Part shown: positions 32,652 through 42,196 of the stretch, piece after piece
Layout: each line of letters starts with the position of its first letter
How positions within the stretch are numbered: position 1 is the stretch's first letter
Origin: Pseudomonas sp. RIT623
GTDB lineage: Bacteria > Pseudomonadota > Gammaproteobacteria > Pseudomonadales > Pseudomonadaceae
Length of the DNA: 64,000 bases
Direction: 5' to 3'
Assembly: GCF_004519305.1 (NCBI RefSeq)
Contig: NZ_SOZA01000030.1
Location: 1 to 64,000, forward strand
Notes under the pieces: generated by a model
The model's input: only the letters and a program-made list of their open reading frames with translations
What the model was told of the DNA's origin: nothing
Databases searched by the model: none
Program-made: the position numbers and the translations under genes

Positions 32652-34424
32652 TTAGTAAGTCCGGACTTTTGGTTCGAAGGCAGGAACTGTCTTCGGCGCA
32701 AAGTTGACGCCACGCTTGGCGACGCGCTTCTCACCCGGGTAGTACAGGGTGTGGCACAGCCAGTTTTCGTCGTCACGGTCTTCGAAGTCTTCACGGGCGT
32801 GCGCGCCGCGGGACTCTTTACGGGCTTCGGCGGCAATGGCGGTAGCTTCGGCGACTTCCAGCAGGTTCTGCAGCTCCAGCGCTTCGATACGCGCGGTGTT
32901 GAAGGCCTGGGACTTGTCGTTGATCTTGACGTTGGCGATGCGGTCACGCAGGCCGGCCAGTTGCTCGATACCCTTCTGCATGTATTCGCCGGTACGGAAC
33001 ACACCGAAGTAGTTCTGCATGCAGCTCTGCAGCTCGCGCTTCAGGCTGGCAACGTCTTCGCCAGTGGTGCGCTCGTTGAGCTTGTTCAGGCGGTTCAGGG
33101 CAACATCGACGTCGGTGTCGCTGGCATCGCGGTACTCGACGCCATCGCTCAGGGCCTTTTCCAGGTGCAGGCCGGCGGCGCGACCGAAGACCACCAGGTC
33201 GAGCAGCGAGTTGCCACCCAGGCGGTTGGCACCGTGAACCGATACGCAGGCCACTTCACCCACGGCGAACAGACCCGGAATGATGTGATCCTTGCCTTCG
33301 GCATCCATGGTGATGGCCTGGCCGTGAATGTTGGTGGCAACGCCGCCCATCATGTAGTGGCAGGTCGGTACGACCGGAACCGGCGCGACCACAGGGTCGA
33401 CGTGAGCGAAGGTCTTGGACAGTTCGCAGATGCCTGGCAGGCGGCTGTGCAGCACTTCCTCGCCGAGGTGGTCCAGCTTCAGCAGCACGTGGTCCTTGTT
33501 CGGACCCACGCCGTTGCCGGCGATGATTTCCTTGACCATGGAACGGGCAACCACGTCGCGGCCGGCCAAGTCTTTGGCGTTCGGCGCGTAACGCTCCATG
33601 AAGCGCTCGCCGTGGGCGTTGATCAGGTAGCCACCCTCACCGCGGCAACCCTCGGTGACCAGTACGCCGGCGCCGGCGATGCCGGTCGGGTGGAACTGCC
33701 ACATCTCGATGTCCTGCACCGGCACGCCGGCACGCAGGGCCATGCCGATACCGTCGCCGGTATTGATCAGGGCGTTGGTGGTGGAGGCGTAGATACGGCC
33801 GGCACCGCCAGTGGCCAATACGGTGGCCTTGGACTTGATGTACATGGTTTCGCCGGTTTCGATGCAGATCGCGATCACACCGACGAAAGCGCCGTCCTGG
33901 TTCTTCACCAGGTCAACGGCGTAGTACTCGTTGAGGAAAGTGGTGCCTGCCTTCAGGTTGCCCTGGTACAGGGTGTGCAGCAGCGCGTGACCGGTACGGT
34001 CGGAGGCGGCGCAGGTACGGGCAGCCTGGCCACCCTTGCCGAAGTCCTTGGACTGGCCACCGAATGGACGCTGGTAGATGCGACCGGTTTCGGTACGGGA
34101 GAACGGCAGGCCCATGTGATCCAGCTCGAAGACCGCGGCCGGACCTTCCTGACACATGTATTCGATAGCGTCCTGGTCACCGATGTAGTCGGAACCCTTG
34201 ACGGTATCGTACATGTGCCAGCGCCAGTCGTCGTTCGGGTCGGCCGAAGCGATGGCGCAGGTGATGCCGCCCTGGGCAGAAACGGTGTGCGAACGGGTCG
34301 GGAAGACCTTGGTGACTACGGCGGTCTTGTGGCCGCCTTGAGCCAGTTGCAGCGCTGCGCGCATGCCTGCCCCGCCGCCACCGATGATGATGGCGTCGAA
34401 GGAAATGGTTGGAATGTTAGCCAT
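32652..34424 (-). CDS. sdhA: Succinate dehydrogenase flavoprotein subunit
   Basis: A 590-residue subunit with covalent FAD. The FAD-binding [11 protein letters not shown] motif is near residue 15 and the FAD-linked histidine lies in [10 protein letters not shown] near 45. The substrate-binding/active-site region with HPTGIAGAG is near 243, and the C-terminal domain includes a catalytic arginine region. It oxidises succinate to fumarate in the inner-membrane complex and starts 3 bp after the sdhD stop. Confidence 0.98.
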   Translation of the reverse strand: MANIPTISFDAIIIGGGGAGMRAALQLAQGGHKTAVVTKVFPTRSHTVSAQGGITCAIASADPNDDWRWHMYDTVKGSDYIGDQDAIEYMCQEGPAAVFELDHMGLPFSRTETGRIYQRPFGGQSKDFGKGGQAARTCAASDRTGHALLHTLYQGNLKAGTTFLNEYYAVDLVKNQDGAFVGVIAICIETGETMYIKSKATVLATGGAGRIYASTTNALINTGDGIGMALRAGVPVQDIEMWQFHPTGIAGAGVLVTEGCRGEGGYLINAHGERFMERYAPNAKDLAGRDVVARSMVKEIIAGNGVGPNKDHVLLKLDHLGEEVLHSRLPGICELSKTFAHVDPVVAPVPVVPTCHYMMGGVATNIHGQAITMDAEGKDHIIPGLFAVGEVACVSVHGANRLGGNSLLDLVVFGRAAGLHLEKALSDGVEYRDASDTDVDVALNRLNKLNERTTGEDVASLKRELQSCMQNYFGVFRTGEYMQKGIEQLAGLRDRIANVKINDKSQAFNTARIEALELQNLLEVAEATAIAAEARKESRGAHAREDFEDRDDENWLCHTLYYPGEKRVAKRGVNFAPKTVPAFEPKVRTY

Positions 34425-34427
34425 GAA

Positions 34428-34796
34428 TCAGATACCCCAGAGAATCTGCACACCCCAGACGAAGTAAGCGAACATCGCAACGCCGCATACCGCCTGGAAC
34501 AGGAAACGAATCGCAGTCGCCGACTTGCCGAAGGACATCGGCGTCAGGTAGTCGGTGGCAATGGTCCACATGCCGACCCAGGCGTGAGCGCCCAGGGCAA
34601 CCAGGGCCAGCAGACTGAAGATACGCATCGCGTTGTTGGAGAACAGACCGTGCCACTGGGCGTAGTCGATGCCCGGGTGGGCGGCGAGGTAGCCGATCAG
34701 GAAGATGAAGTAAGCCGCGAGAACGACCGCCGAGACGCGCTGCGCCATCCAGTCATAGAGGCCCGAACGCGACAGGTTCGTGACATTAGTTACCAT
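34428..34796 (-). CDS. sdhD: Succinate dehydrogenase membrane anchor subunit
   Basis: A 122-residue protein with three hydrophobic helices (about 20-42, 55-78, 92-115); it contributes to the ubiquinone site and haem b binding with SdhC. LLALVALGAHAWVGMW contains the haem-ligand-type His region. The ATG at 34796 overlaps sdhC by 7 bp, so the anchors are coupled. A TTG two codons upstream is possible but unlikely. Confidence 0.93.
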   Translation of the reverse strand: MVTNVTNLSRSGLYDWMAQRVSAVVLAAYFIFLIGYLAAHPGIDYAQWHGLFSNNAMRIFSLLALVALGAHAWVGMWTIATDYLTPMSFGKSATAIRFLFQAVCGVAMFAYFVWGVQILWGI

Positions 34797-35176
34797 ACCC
34801 AAACTCCCGCCAGAACGATCAGCACCACGGAGATGACGATCACGATTTTCGAGCCCAGCTTGCCGCCTTCCAGCGTCTCACCGACCCCCATGTCCATGAT
34901 CAGGTGGCGCACACCTGCCACGAGGTGGTACAGCAGGCCGGACAGCAGGCCCCAGGTCACCAGTTTGGCCAGCGGACTGGTCAGACACGCCTTCACCTCG
35001 GCAAAGCCTTCCTCGGAACCCAGCGACTTGCCCAGTGCGTAAAGCATGATGGCAAGGCCGAGGAACAGGATGACGCCGGAGATACGGTGAAGAATGGACG
35101 TGTACGCGGTGATCGGGAGTTTGATGGTCCTTAGGTCTAGGTTTACAGGTCGTTGGCTTTTCACGGCTTTTTTCAC
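34790..35176 (-). CDS. sdhC: Succinate dehydrogenase cytochrome b556 subunit
   Basis: A 128-residue subunit with three hydrophobic helices. SILHRISGVILF near residue 27 and HLVAGVRHLIMD near 84 (haem-ligand histidine) are the SdhC signatures. The start used is GTG with AGGGGC upstream; a second GTG lies four codons later. First gene of sdhCDAB, with a strong promoter 120-150 bp upstream. Confidence 0.95.
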   Translation of the reverse strand: MKKAVKSQRPVNLDLRTIKLPITAYTSILHRISGVILFLGLAIMLYALGKSLGSEEGFAEVKACLTSPLAKLVTWGLLSGLLYHLVAGVRHLIMDMGVGETLEGGKLGSKIVIVISVVLIVLAGVWVW

Positions 35177-35299
35177 ACTGAAGAGCCCCTAGCTAACAGG
35201 GCAAAGTTGTTGGTAAGTGTACTGGTCAGGTACCCACCACCCAGGAGAGCGACGACACCCAGCAGGACGGGCTGGAAAGCCCCTGGGAGTCGGCTGCCG

Positions 35300-35328
35300 A
35301 GTATAGACAGTTAGGCTGCTCATGACAA
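35300..35328 (-). promoter_or_regulatory. Sigma-70 promoter of sdhCDAB
   Basis: On the minus strand TTGTCA (35323-35328), 17 bp, TATACT (35300-35305): five of six consensus matches in each box and ideal spacing. The predicted leader is about 115 nt. Confidence 0.8.
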
Positions 35329-35442
35329 CGTGAGGGGATCGCCCAAATAGCGCATTGCCTTTAATGAACAAAAGGCGTAAACGGGCGAGAATTTCGTGAA
35401 AAACCAGGCCTTAGAGGGTGTTTCAACCAGCCTTTAGGCAAA

Positions 35443-35470
35443 TTGACATTCGAATTTATCCCTCTATAGT
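35443..35470 (+). promoter_or_regulatory. Sigma-70 promoter of gltA
   Basis: TTGACA (35443-35448), 16 bp, TATAGT (35465-35470). Perfect -35 and five-of-six -10 match; start of transcription expected near 35477, about 50 nt before the ATG, which has AGGAGG upstream. Confidence 0.85.
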
Positions 35471-35528
35471 GGTGCGGGCCCTGCGTGGGGGGTCTGTCTG
35501 ATGATTTCAAGCATTAATAGGAGGCCAC

Positions 35529-36818
35529 ATGGCTGACAAAAAAGCGCAGTTGATCATCGAGGGCGCTGCCCCCGTCGAGCTGCCCATTTTAACCGGCACC
35601 GTTGGTCCCGATGTTATCGACGTCCGCGGGTTGGGGGCATCCGGCCACTTCACCTTCGACCCCGGCTTCATGGCGACCGCCTCGTGCGAGTCGAAGATCA
35701 CCTATATTGACGGCGACAAGGGTGTCCTGCTGCACCGCGGCTACCCGATCGAACAGCTCGCCGAGCAATCGGACTACCTCGAGACCTGCTACCTGCTGCT
35801 CAACGGCGAACTGCCCAATGCCGAGCAGAAGGCCCAGTTCGTCAGCACCGTGAAGAACCACACCATGGTTCACGAGCAGTTGAAGTCGTTCTTCAACGGC
35901 TTCCGTCGCGACGCTCACCCCATGGCGGTGATGTGCGGCGTGGTCGGCGCCCTGTCGGCGTTCTATCACGACTCGCTGGACATCAATAACCCGCAGCACC
36001 GCGAGATCTCCGCCGTGCGCCTGGTCGCGAAAATGCCGACCCTGGCGGCGATGGTCTACAAGTACTCCATGGGCCAGCCCATGATGTACCCGCGCAACGA
36101 CCTGTCGTACGCGGAAAACTTCCTGCACATGATGTTCAACACCCCGTGTGAGATCAAACCGATCAGCCCGGTACTGGCCAAGGCGATGGACCGGATCTTC
36201 ATCCTCCATGCCGACCACGAGCAGAACGCCTCCACCTCCACCGTGCGCCTGGCGGGCTCCTCGGGCGCCAACCCGTTCGCCTGTATCGCCGCCGGCATCG
36301 CCGCGCTGTGGGGCCCTGCCCACGGTGGCGCGAACGAAGCCGTGCTGACCATGCTCGATGAAATCGGCGATGTCTCGAACATCGACAAGTTCATCGCCAA
36401 GGCCAAGGACAAGAACGATCCGTTCAAGCTCATGGGCTTCGGTCACCGCGTGTACAAGAACCGCGACCCGCGCGCCACCGTGATGAAGAAGACCTGCGAC
36501 GAAGTGCTCGGCGAGCTGGGCATCAAGAACGACCCGCAGCTGGAACTGGCCATGCGCCTGGAAGAGATCGCCCTCACCGATCCGTACTTCGTCGAGCGCT
36601 CGCTGTACCCGAACGTCGACTTCTACTCGGGCATCATTCTCAAGGCCATCGGCATCCCGACCAGCATGTTCACGGTGATCTTCGCCCTGGCACGCACCGT
36701 GGGCTGGATCTCGCACTGGAAGGAAATGCTCTCCGGCCCGTACAAGATCGGCCGTCCGCGCCAGCTGTACACCGGTCACGAGCAGCGCGACATCGTTGCA
36801 CTGAAAGACCGCAAGTAA
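35529..36818 (+). CDS. gltA: Citrate synthase (type II)
   Basis: A 429-residue enzyme condensing oxaloacetate and acetyl-CoA, the hexameric NADH-sensitive type by length and N-terminal domain. Catalytic histidines lie in [10 protein letters not shown] (~233-242) and [13 protein letters not shown] (~302-314), with a C-terminal catalytic aspartate in VDFYSGI. It is monocistronic, diverges from sdhC and has a terminator directly after. Confidence 0.98.
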   Translation: MADKKAQLIIEGAAPVELPILTGTVGPDVIDVRGLGASGHFTFDPGFMATASCESKITYIDGDKGVLLHRGYPIEQLAEQSDYLETCYLLLNGELPNAEQKAQFVSTVKNHTMVHEQLKSFFNGFRRDAHPMAVMCGVVGALSAFYHDSLDINNPQHREISAVRLVAKMPTLAAMVYKYSMGQPMMYPRNDLSYAENFLHMMFNTPCEIKPISPVLAKAMDRIFILHADHEQNASTSTVRLAGSSGANPFACIAAGIAALWGPAHGGANEAVLTMLDEIGDVSNIDKFIAKAKDKNDPFKLMGFGHRVYKNRDPRATVMKKTCDEVLGELGIKNDPQLELAMRLEEIALTDPYFVERSLYPNVDFYSGIILKAIGIPTSMFTVIFALARTVGWISHWKEMLSGPYKIGRPRQLYTGHEQRDIVALKDRK

Positions 36819-36835
36819 GCCTGCCGGCCGAACGC

Positions 36836-36864
36836 AAAAAGGCTGCCCTCGGGCAGCCTTTTTT
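36836..36864 (+). terminator. Intrinsic terminator of gltA
   Basis: Stem AAAAAGGCTGCCC/GGGCAGCCTTTTT with a 3-nt loop, 17 bp after the gltA stop. Confidence 0.92.
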
Positions 36865-36891
36865 ATTGTTCCGGCACACGATCCGCTTCTC

Positions 36892-37008
36892 TGTAGGAGC
36901 GGCCTTGTGTCGCGAAAGGGCCGCGCAGCGGCCCCGACGATCTTGAGACTGACTCGAGAACCTAGGGCTGCTACGCAGCCCTTTCGCGACACAAGGCCGC
37001 TCCTACAC
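36892..37008. repeat. Paired REP elements
   Basis: Inverted TGTAGGAGCGGCCTTGTGTCGCGAAAGGG copies in the convergent gap between gltA and the START-domain gene. Confidence 0.85.
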
Positions 37009-37025
37009 AGGAAACACGCCTGCCT

Positions 37026-37634
37026 TTAGTTCTTCTCGGCGCGCTCCTTCAGCCCCTTCAGGGTATTGAACGGCGCATCGACCACGAACTTGTTGGCCAG
37101 CCACGACGGCACGCTGCCGCCCGGCTCGGTATGCACCTGGTAAGTCACCTCGGTGCTGTCACCCTTGGGCACCAGCTTCCAGAAACCCTCCACCTGGGCA
37201 ACCCGAACGAAACCTTTCTCCTCCGGCTGGTACTTCGGCTCTTCCTGCAGCTTGCGCGTAATGCTGCCGTCGGCGCCCTGCTCCGTGGTCACGTGCAGGA
37301 TCGAGTCGCGCGGCGTCACCGGCCAGGGCGTGTTGAACTGGGTGTAGGTCCAGCTCTGGTCACCCTCGGTCTTGAGCAACTTCTGGGTCTTGCACTCATG
37401 AATCCAGGCGCAGGCGCCCGCCACGTCTTCCTGCAGTGCCTTGACCTTGGCCAGCGGCGCCTTGATCACGGTCACACCGCGATAAGCCTTGTACTTGGAA
37501 CCCACCACTTCACTGAGAGAGACCTTGATGCCCTCCTCGTCCTTGGCTACCTGCCAGTTCTCGGCCCAGGCCGCTGGCGCCAGCACCACTCCCATGCCAC
37601 ACAGCAGGGCAATACGCTTGATCGATCTCATCAT
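37026..37634 (-). CDS. START domain-containing secreted protein
   Basis: A 202-residue protein with a signal peptide (MMRSIKR..., cleavage near AAWAEN) and a START/SRPBCC-like helix-grip domain (~30-195), as suggested by the SWTYTQFNTPWPVTPRD and WKLVPKGDSTEVTYQ segments. Such proteins bind hydrophobic ligands; the ligand here is unknown and a periplasmic lipid or sterol-like role is only an inference. A consecutive ATG-ATG start makes either codon possible. Confidence 0.82.
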   Translation of the reverse strand: MMRSIKRIALLCGMGVVLAPAAWAENWQVAKDEEGIKVSLSEVVGSKYKAYRGVTVIKAPLAKVKALQEDVAGACAWIHECKTQKLLKTEGDQSWTYTQFNTPWPVTPRDSILHVTTEQGADGSITRKLQEEPKYQPEEKGFVRVAQVEGFWKLVPKGDSTEVTYQVHTEPGGSVPSWLANKFVVDAPFNTLKGLKERAEKN

Positions 37635-37664
37635 GTTGTTCCTTGTTGTCGAAGATCCAACCTG

Positions 37665-37919
37665 TCACGCCGCCGTCATCCGCTCCAGCCACCCAATGAT
37701 GCGGATGGCCTCATCCCGATCATTGCCACAGATGTCCGCTTGCGCCTTGAAGCCGCCACATACCGGCGGCCGCTCGGGCTTGCCGAACAGCGCACAGAGG
37801 TTATCGACATTCAGGTGCAGGCAACGTTCGCCGGCCGGCTTGCCCTGGGGCATGCCCGGGATCGGCGAACTGATGGACGGGGCGATGCAGCAGGCACCAC
37901 AACCCTCGCGGCATTTCAT
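37665..37919 (-). CDS. YkgJ family cysteine-cluster protein
   Basis: An 84-residue protein with eight cysteines (positions 3, 7, 10, 11, 33, 42, 54 and 64), including the N-terminal CxxxCxxCC cluster of the YkgJ/CxxCxxCC family, expected to bind zinc or an Fe-S centre. Function unknown. It is 30 bp upstream of the START-domain gene on the same strand and probably co-transcribed. Confidence 0.85.
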   Translation of the reverse strand: MKCREGCGACCIAPSISSPIPGMPQGKPAGERCLHLNVDNLCALFGKPERPPVCGGFKAQADICGNDRDEAIRIIGWLERMTAA

Positions 37920-38026
37920 GACAACAGGACTCCCAGGAGCAAAGCGGGACGAACGTCCCTGGATACTAACCGCCCAAACACACGTTTGAAATTACCGGAC
38001 GGATGAAATCGCGCGTGACCCAATAG

Positions 38027-38524
38027 TCAGTTGCGAAATTCGAAATCGATGGCCGCCCCTTCCACTTCCCGGCGGCTGTCGTTGCGCAGCTGCAGCTGCA
38101 TTTCGTTGCTGATCAACCGACCATTGAGCTGGAAGGGGCTACTGTCGGATTCAGGCTTGGTGGGAAACATCGAGGGGAGCAAGGGCTTGCGCACCACCGG
38201 CGTATCCCCCAAGTCTGGCTCGAGGTGCCTGACCAGCTCGCTGGGCAGGCTCAGGTCGACCTTGGCCTTGGGCAGGGGCTTGGCGAGCGCCTTGCTGACC
38301 GGTTTTGCCTTCGGCTTAGGCTTAGGCTTGGATTTAGCCTTGGCCTGCGGCTTTGCCGGCACCTTGGGCTTGGCGCTCGCCTTTGGCTTGGCAGGCACCT
38401 TGGCCGCAGGCTTGGCTTGGGCACTCCGAGCCTTGGCCACGGGCTCGGCGGCCTGGGCCGCCGCACTTGGCAACCAGGGCAAGGCGAGACACAGGGCGAG
38501 GGCGAGGGGACGAAGCGCGTTCAT
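38027..38524 (-). CDS. Lys/Ala/Pro-rich secreted protein
   Basis: A 165-residue protein: an N-terminal signal peptide (ALALCLALPWLPSAAAQA), then a ~65-residue low-complexity segment made of K, A, P and V with KPK/AKPK repeats, then a more ordered C-terminal ~70 residues (LSLPSELVRHLEPDLGD...ISNEMQLQLRNDSRR). The repeat looks like a periplasm-spanning linker of the TonB type, but no TonB C-terminal domain is present. It is probably a Pseudomonas-specific family of unknown function. The ATG at 38524 is preferred over a TTG five codons upstream. Confidence 0.7.
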   Translation of the reverse strand: MNALRPLALALCLALPWLPSAAAQAAEPVAKARSAQAKPAAKVPAKPKASAKPKVPAKPQAKAKSKPKPKPKAKPVSKALAKPLPKAKVDLSLPSELVRHLEPDLGDTPVVRKPLLPSMFPTKPESDSSPFQLNGRLISNEMQLQLRNDSRREVEGAAIDFEFRN

Positions 38525-38584
38525 GAGTACCGGGAGCAACCTTTAAAACGCGTATGCTCCCTGTTCCCCGCGCATCTGACAAGC

Positions 38585-40027
38585 CTACAAAAGTGAGAGC
38601 GACGTCTCCTGGCACAATTGCCGGGCCAGCAGGCCCAGCGTGATCACCGCGCGCTCGGCCTCCTTGTTCCAGGGAATGCCGCAATTGAGCCGGATACAGT
38701 GGTTGAACTGCTCGGTATTGCTGAAGATCAGCCCTGGGGCAATGCTGATGCCCTGCTCCAGCGCTCGCACGTGCAAATCCTGGGTGTTGACCCGCCCCGG
38801 CAGGCTCACCCAGAGAATGAACCCGCCGGTGGGCCGGGTCATCTGCGTGCCTTCGGGGAAGTGCTGCTGCACGGCCAACTGGTAGGCGCTGAGGTTCTTG
38901 CGGTATTCCTGGCGGATGTAGCGCAGGTGGCGGTCATAGCCGCCGTTCTCCAGGTAAGCAGCCACCCCCATTTGCGTCACGCTGCACGCCGAGTGGGTAG
39001 TGAAAGTCTGCAGGCGTTGGATCTCGTCCTGGTAGCGCCCGGCGATCATCCAGCCGACGCGCACGCCCGGCGACAAGGTCTTGGAAAAGCTTGAGCAGTA
39101 GATCACCCGGTCGAGACGATCGAACGCCTTGAGCGCCTTGGTGCGCCCCTGCTCGAACATCAACTCGCCATAGATGTCGTCCTCGACGATCTGGATATCG
39201 AAGTCCGAGGCCAGGCGCAGCAATTGCTTCTGCCGTTCCTCCGGCATGGTTCCGCCCAGCGGGTTGCTCAAGCGCGGCGTCAACACCAGGGCCTTGATCG
39301 ACCACTGGTTGGCCGCCAGCTGCAAGGCTTCGAGGCTGATCCCGGTAGCCGGATCGCTGGGAATTTCGATGACCTTCAGGCCCAGCAGGTCCGCCAACTG
39401 CAGCAACCCATAGTAGGTCGGCGATTCGGCGGCAATCAGATCCCCAGGGCGGGTCAGCACTCGCAACGACATTTGCAGGGCATCGACACAACCGTGGGTC
39501 ACCACCACTTCGCGCGGATCGACCAGGACCCCGGCGTCGCGCATGCGAATGGCGATCTGCCGACGCAGCGGCTCGAAGCCGGGGCTGAACATGTAGCTGA
39601 AGGCGCGTGGGCTGTGGAAGCGGGTGACCTTGGCCAGTTGCTGGTGCAGCGCGCGCACCGGCAGGTAGTCCACATGGGGCACCGCCGCGCCGAACGGGAA
39701 CACGCCGTCACGGCGCGCCTCGACCAGCACCTGCTGGATGATGCTGGCACGGGTGACCAGGCCAGGCCGTTCGACGCGGGCGATGTCCGGAGTTTGCGCG
39801 GTCAGCGCGGGGGTCTGGTGCACGTAATAGCCCGACTGCGGCCGGGCGCGGATCAGGCCCTGATCCTCGAGGTTGGCGTACGCCTGCAGCACGGTGGCAT
39901 GGCTGACATTGAGCTGGGCGCTCATCTTGCGCACCGAAGGCACGCGCTCGCCGGGCTGATAGACACCACGCCGGATATCGTCGGCCAGTTGCTGGGCGAT
40001 GCGCTGGTACAACAGCAGGTTGGTCAT
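38585..40027 (-). CDS. MocR-type GntR regulator with aminotransferase domain
   Basis: A 480-residue fusion: a GntR winged-helix domain (~1-75, DIRRGVYQPGERVPSVRKM), a linker, then a fold-type I PLP aminotransferase-like domain (~100-470) with the PLP lysine in SSFSKTLSPGVRVGWM. Members sense PLP, amino acids or amines and activate a neighbouring gene or repress themselves. The likely target is not evident: flanking genes are a Lys-rich protein and a chemoreceptor. GTAACAG repeats upstream are candidate binding sites. A longer in-frame extension was rejected. Confidence 0.88.
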   Translation of the reverse strand: MTNLLLYQRIAQQLADDIRRGVYQPGERVPSVRKMSAQLNVSHATVLQAYANLEDQGLIRARPQSGYYVHQTPALTAQTPDIARVERPGLVTRASIIQQVLVEARRDGVFPFGAAVPHVDYLPVRALHQQLAKVTRFHSPRAFSYMFSPGFEPLRRQIAIRMRDAGVLVDPREVVVTHGCVDALQMSLRVLTRPGDLIAAESPTYYGLLQLADLLGLKVIEIPSDPATGISLEALQLAANQWSIKALVLTPRLSNPLGGTMPEERQKQLLRLASDFDIQIVEDDIYGELMFEQGRTKALKAFDRLDRVIYCSSFSKTLSPGVRVGWMIAGRYQDEIQRLQTFTTHSACSVTQMGVAAYLENGGYDRHLRYIRQEYRKNLSAYQLAVQQHFPEGTQMTRPTGGFILWVSLPGRVNTQDLHVRALEQGISIAPGLIFSNTEQFNHCIRLNCGIPWNKEAERAVITLGLLARQLCQETSLSLL

Positions 40028-40093
40028 GGCGTTGTCTCGAAGCACGGACGGGATCGTTGTTCTTGTGCGGCTCACTGCTGGAGCCAGAATACC

Positions 40094-40156
40094 GTAACAG
40101 TTGCAAAGTGTACTGGGACAGATCGCAGGATAGTCAAGATTACAGTTACGTAACAG
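40094..40156 (-). promoter_or_regulatory. Candidate MocR autoregulatory sites
   Basis: GTAACAG occurs at 40094-40100 and again at 40150-40156, and the second copy sits in a perfect palindrome GTTACGTAAC (40145-40154). Between them a weak sigma-70-like TTGACT/TACACT pair (19-bp spacer, minus strand) points at the regulator gene. Direct-repeat operators flanking the promoter are typical of MocR regulators. Confidence 0.4.
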
Positions 40157-40195
40157 AGGGAATCTGCACGGCAGGACCGGCGTGCCGACGAACGA

Positions 40196-40281
40196 TCGCC
40201 ATCGCGGGGCAAGCCCCGCTCCCACGCCAGCCCCATGAGGATGAGCAGACGTGGGAACGGGCTTGCCCCGCGATGGCGATG
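40196..40281. repeat. Paired REP of a different family
   Basis: Inverted arms CGCCATCGCGGGGCAAGCCC and its partner with a GTGGGA extension, ~24 bp apart. The core GGGCAAGCCCCGC differs from the other REP families in the window. Confidence 0.75.
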
Positions 40282-40333
40282 CTCAGACCCGACACTGGCA
40301 ATCAGCGCCTTACGCCAATGGGTTGACCAACCC

Positions 40334-41950
40334 TCAGGCACTCAACCGCGAAGTCACCTCGCCAAGCTGCCCCGATAGCCCATGCAAGCGCTGCCCCGCC
40401 TGCTCGGTATGCCGCACCGCCTGCTGGTTGTCCGTGGCAATCCGGGTAATCTCGACCAAGTTGCGCGAAATATCCTCCGCCACGCTGGTCTGCTCCTCCG
40501 CCGCGGTGGCGATCTGCCGGTTCATGTCGCGAATAGCCTCTACCGCCGCGGTGATGCGCTGCAGCATCTGCCCCGCCTGCTGCACCTGCTCGGCCCCTAG
40601 CTCGCTGCGCTGCTGGCCGCTCTCGATGGCCTTGACCGCGTCCACCGCCCCCGACTGCACCGCCTCGATGATCTGGTGGATCTCGGCGATCGACGCTGCC
40701 GTGCGCTGGGCCAAGCTGCGCACTTCATCGGCCACCACCGCAAAACCACGCCCCGCCTCGCCAGCGCGGGCCGCCTCGATGGCCGCATTGAGCGCCAGCA
40801 GGTTGGTCTGTTCGGCAATCCCGCGAATCACCTCAAGTACCTTGCCGATTCGCGTGCTGTCGTTTTCCAGGTGGCGAATCACCGTAGCCGTGCCGGCGAT
40901 CTCGCGGTTGACCAGGCCAATGATGTCGATGGTCTGTTGCATCACCTGCTCGCCTGCCTGGGCACTGTGGTCAGCCTGGTCCGCCGCCCGCGCGGCATCG
41001 GCGGCATGGCGGGCGACCTCCTGGGCAGTGGCGGACATCTCGTGCATGGCCGTGGCCACCTGGTCGGTACGCTGGAACTGGTCCTGGGTGCCATGGGCCA
41101 TGTCGCTGGCGATACTGCGCAACTGGCCGCTGGCGCTCTCCAGTTCGTCGGCGTTGTCCTTGAGCCGGCTGACGGTGTCGGCAAGAAAATCACGCAGGGT
41201 ATTGGCCGCCCGCGCCAGGCGGCCAAGCTCGTCCTCGCGGCGACTGTCGACCCGCGCAGCAAAACGACCCTGGCTGAGCTGGGCAACGTACTCGATCAAT
41301 TGCCGGATCGGCTCGACCAGGCTGCGGTTGACCAACCACAGGCTGAACAACCCGACCAGCAGCGCCGAGGCCAGCATCACCAGCAGGCCCAGCCACACAG
41401 TACGCTCGGCACTGCTACTGATCTCAGCGGCGCGGCCACCGGCATCGGCACGCAACTGCTCGACCAGCGCGCTCAACTGGTCGCTGGTGGCACGATCCAC
41501 CCCCTTGACCGCCAGGTCGCCGGCCAACGGATCGCCGCCGGCCGCCAGAAAGGCCTGGCGACCCTGCTCATACTTCGCGCCCAACTGCCGGTGGCTGGCC
41601 CTGAGCTGCTCCAGAGGCGCCTTGAGCGCCGGCTCCGCGCTGTCGACCAGTTGCCCCAACAGCTGCTGCACTTGTTGCTCACGAGCCTGGAACTGCTGCC
41701 AGTACTTGTCCAGCTCGGCCGGCTGGCGCCCGCGCAACAGCACGTTCTTCCACTCCTGCACCTGGATCTTGAACTGCAGGTTGGCCTCGTCGATCAACTG
41801 CGAGGCACGCAGAGGGCCATCAACCAGCTCGGCATAGCCGCGCACGCTGGAGGACAGGAACTGGAAGCACACCAGGGCGATCAGCAAGATCGTCGCCAGG
41901 CTGACGCCGAGCAAGCTGAGGATTTGCACTCTGAGGGATTTACGCAACAT
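40334..41950 (-). CDS. Methyl-accepting chemotaxis protein
   Basis: A 538-residue chemoreceptor starting [18 protein letters not shown]1 is at ~8-30, a mostly helical ~150-residue periplasmic domain follows, TM2 is at ~185-205, then HAMP and a signalling domain with the [19 protein letters not shown] tip. Its ligand is unknown. The C-terminus has no CheR-tethering pentapeptide. A 52-codon upstream extension was not used since it precedes the basic N-terminus and TM1. Confidence 0.9.
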   Translation of the reverse strand: MLRKSLRVQILSLLGVSLATILLIALVCFQFLSSSVRGYAELVDGPLRASQLIDEANLQFKIQVQEWKNVLLRGRQPAELDKYWQQFQAREQQVQQLLGQLVDSAEPALKAPLEQLRASHRQLGAKYEQGRQAFLAAGGDPLAGDLAVKGVDRATSDQLSALVEQLRADAGGRAAEISSSAERTVWLGLLVMLASALLVGLFSLWLVNRSLVEPIRQLIEYVAQLSQGRFAARVDSRREDELGRLARAANTLRDFLADTVSRLKDNADELESASGQLRSIASDMAHGTQDQFQRTDQVATAMHEMSATAQEVARHAADAARAADQADHSAQAGEQVMQQTIDIIGLVNREIAGTATVIRHLENDSTRIGKVLEVIRGIAEQTNLLALNAAIEAARAGEAGRGFAVVADEVRSLAQRTAASIAEIHQIIEAVQSGAVDAVKAIESGQQRSELGAEQVQQAGQMLQRITAAVEAIRDMNRQIATAAEEQTSVAEDISRNLVEITRIATDNQQAVRHTEQAGQRLHGLSGQLGEVTSRLSA

Positions 41951-42196
41951 CGCGGATCTCGGAACAAGGAGGGAAGGAAACGGCGCGCAGCCGCGCCGCC
42001 GACAGACATCCTTGTCCTCGCTCGCCGGCCAAAAAAAAGCCGCCATCGATCGATAGCAGCCAGGTAGAGCACTTGCGCAACAGTTGAGCAGCATAGTCTC
42101 AGGCAATTGCTACAGAATTGTTACAGGTCGACTACAGCGCTCGAGCCCTGCCTCGCCTCGGGAGGCGCCGGCCTTGCCAGCGCACACCGACAACAC

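Larger units (their letters stand above)
35177..35528. other. Divergent sdhC/gltA control region
   Basis: A 352-bp region without genes that holds the sdhCDAB promoter (35300-35328, minus) and the gltA promoter (35443-35470, plus). The promoters point away from each other with ~115 bp between their -35 boxes, leaving room for shared regulators. No other feature was recognised. Confidence 0.75.
40028..40333. other. Upstream region of MocR regulator and REP
   Basis: This 306-bp gap contains candidate regulator sites at 40094-40156 and a paired REP at 40196-40281. No coding sequence was recognised. Confidence 0.6.

Noticed and set aside
32751-35042. 763-residue antisense open frame over sdhA/sdhD/sdhC
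   Set aside because: A shadow of GC-rich codon bias on the opposite strand. The sense genes have clear catalytic motifs and the antisense product has no recognisable domain.
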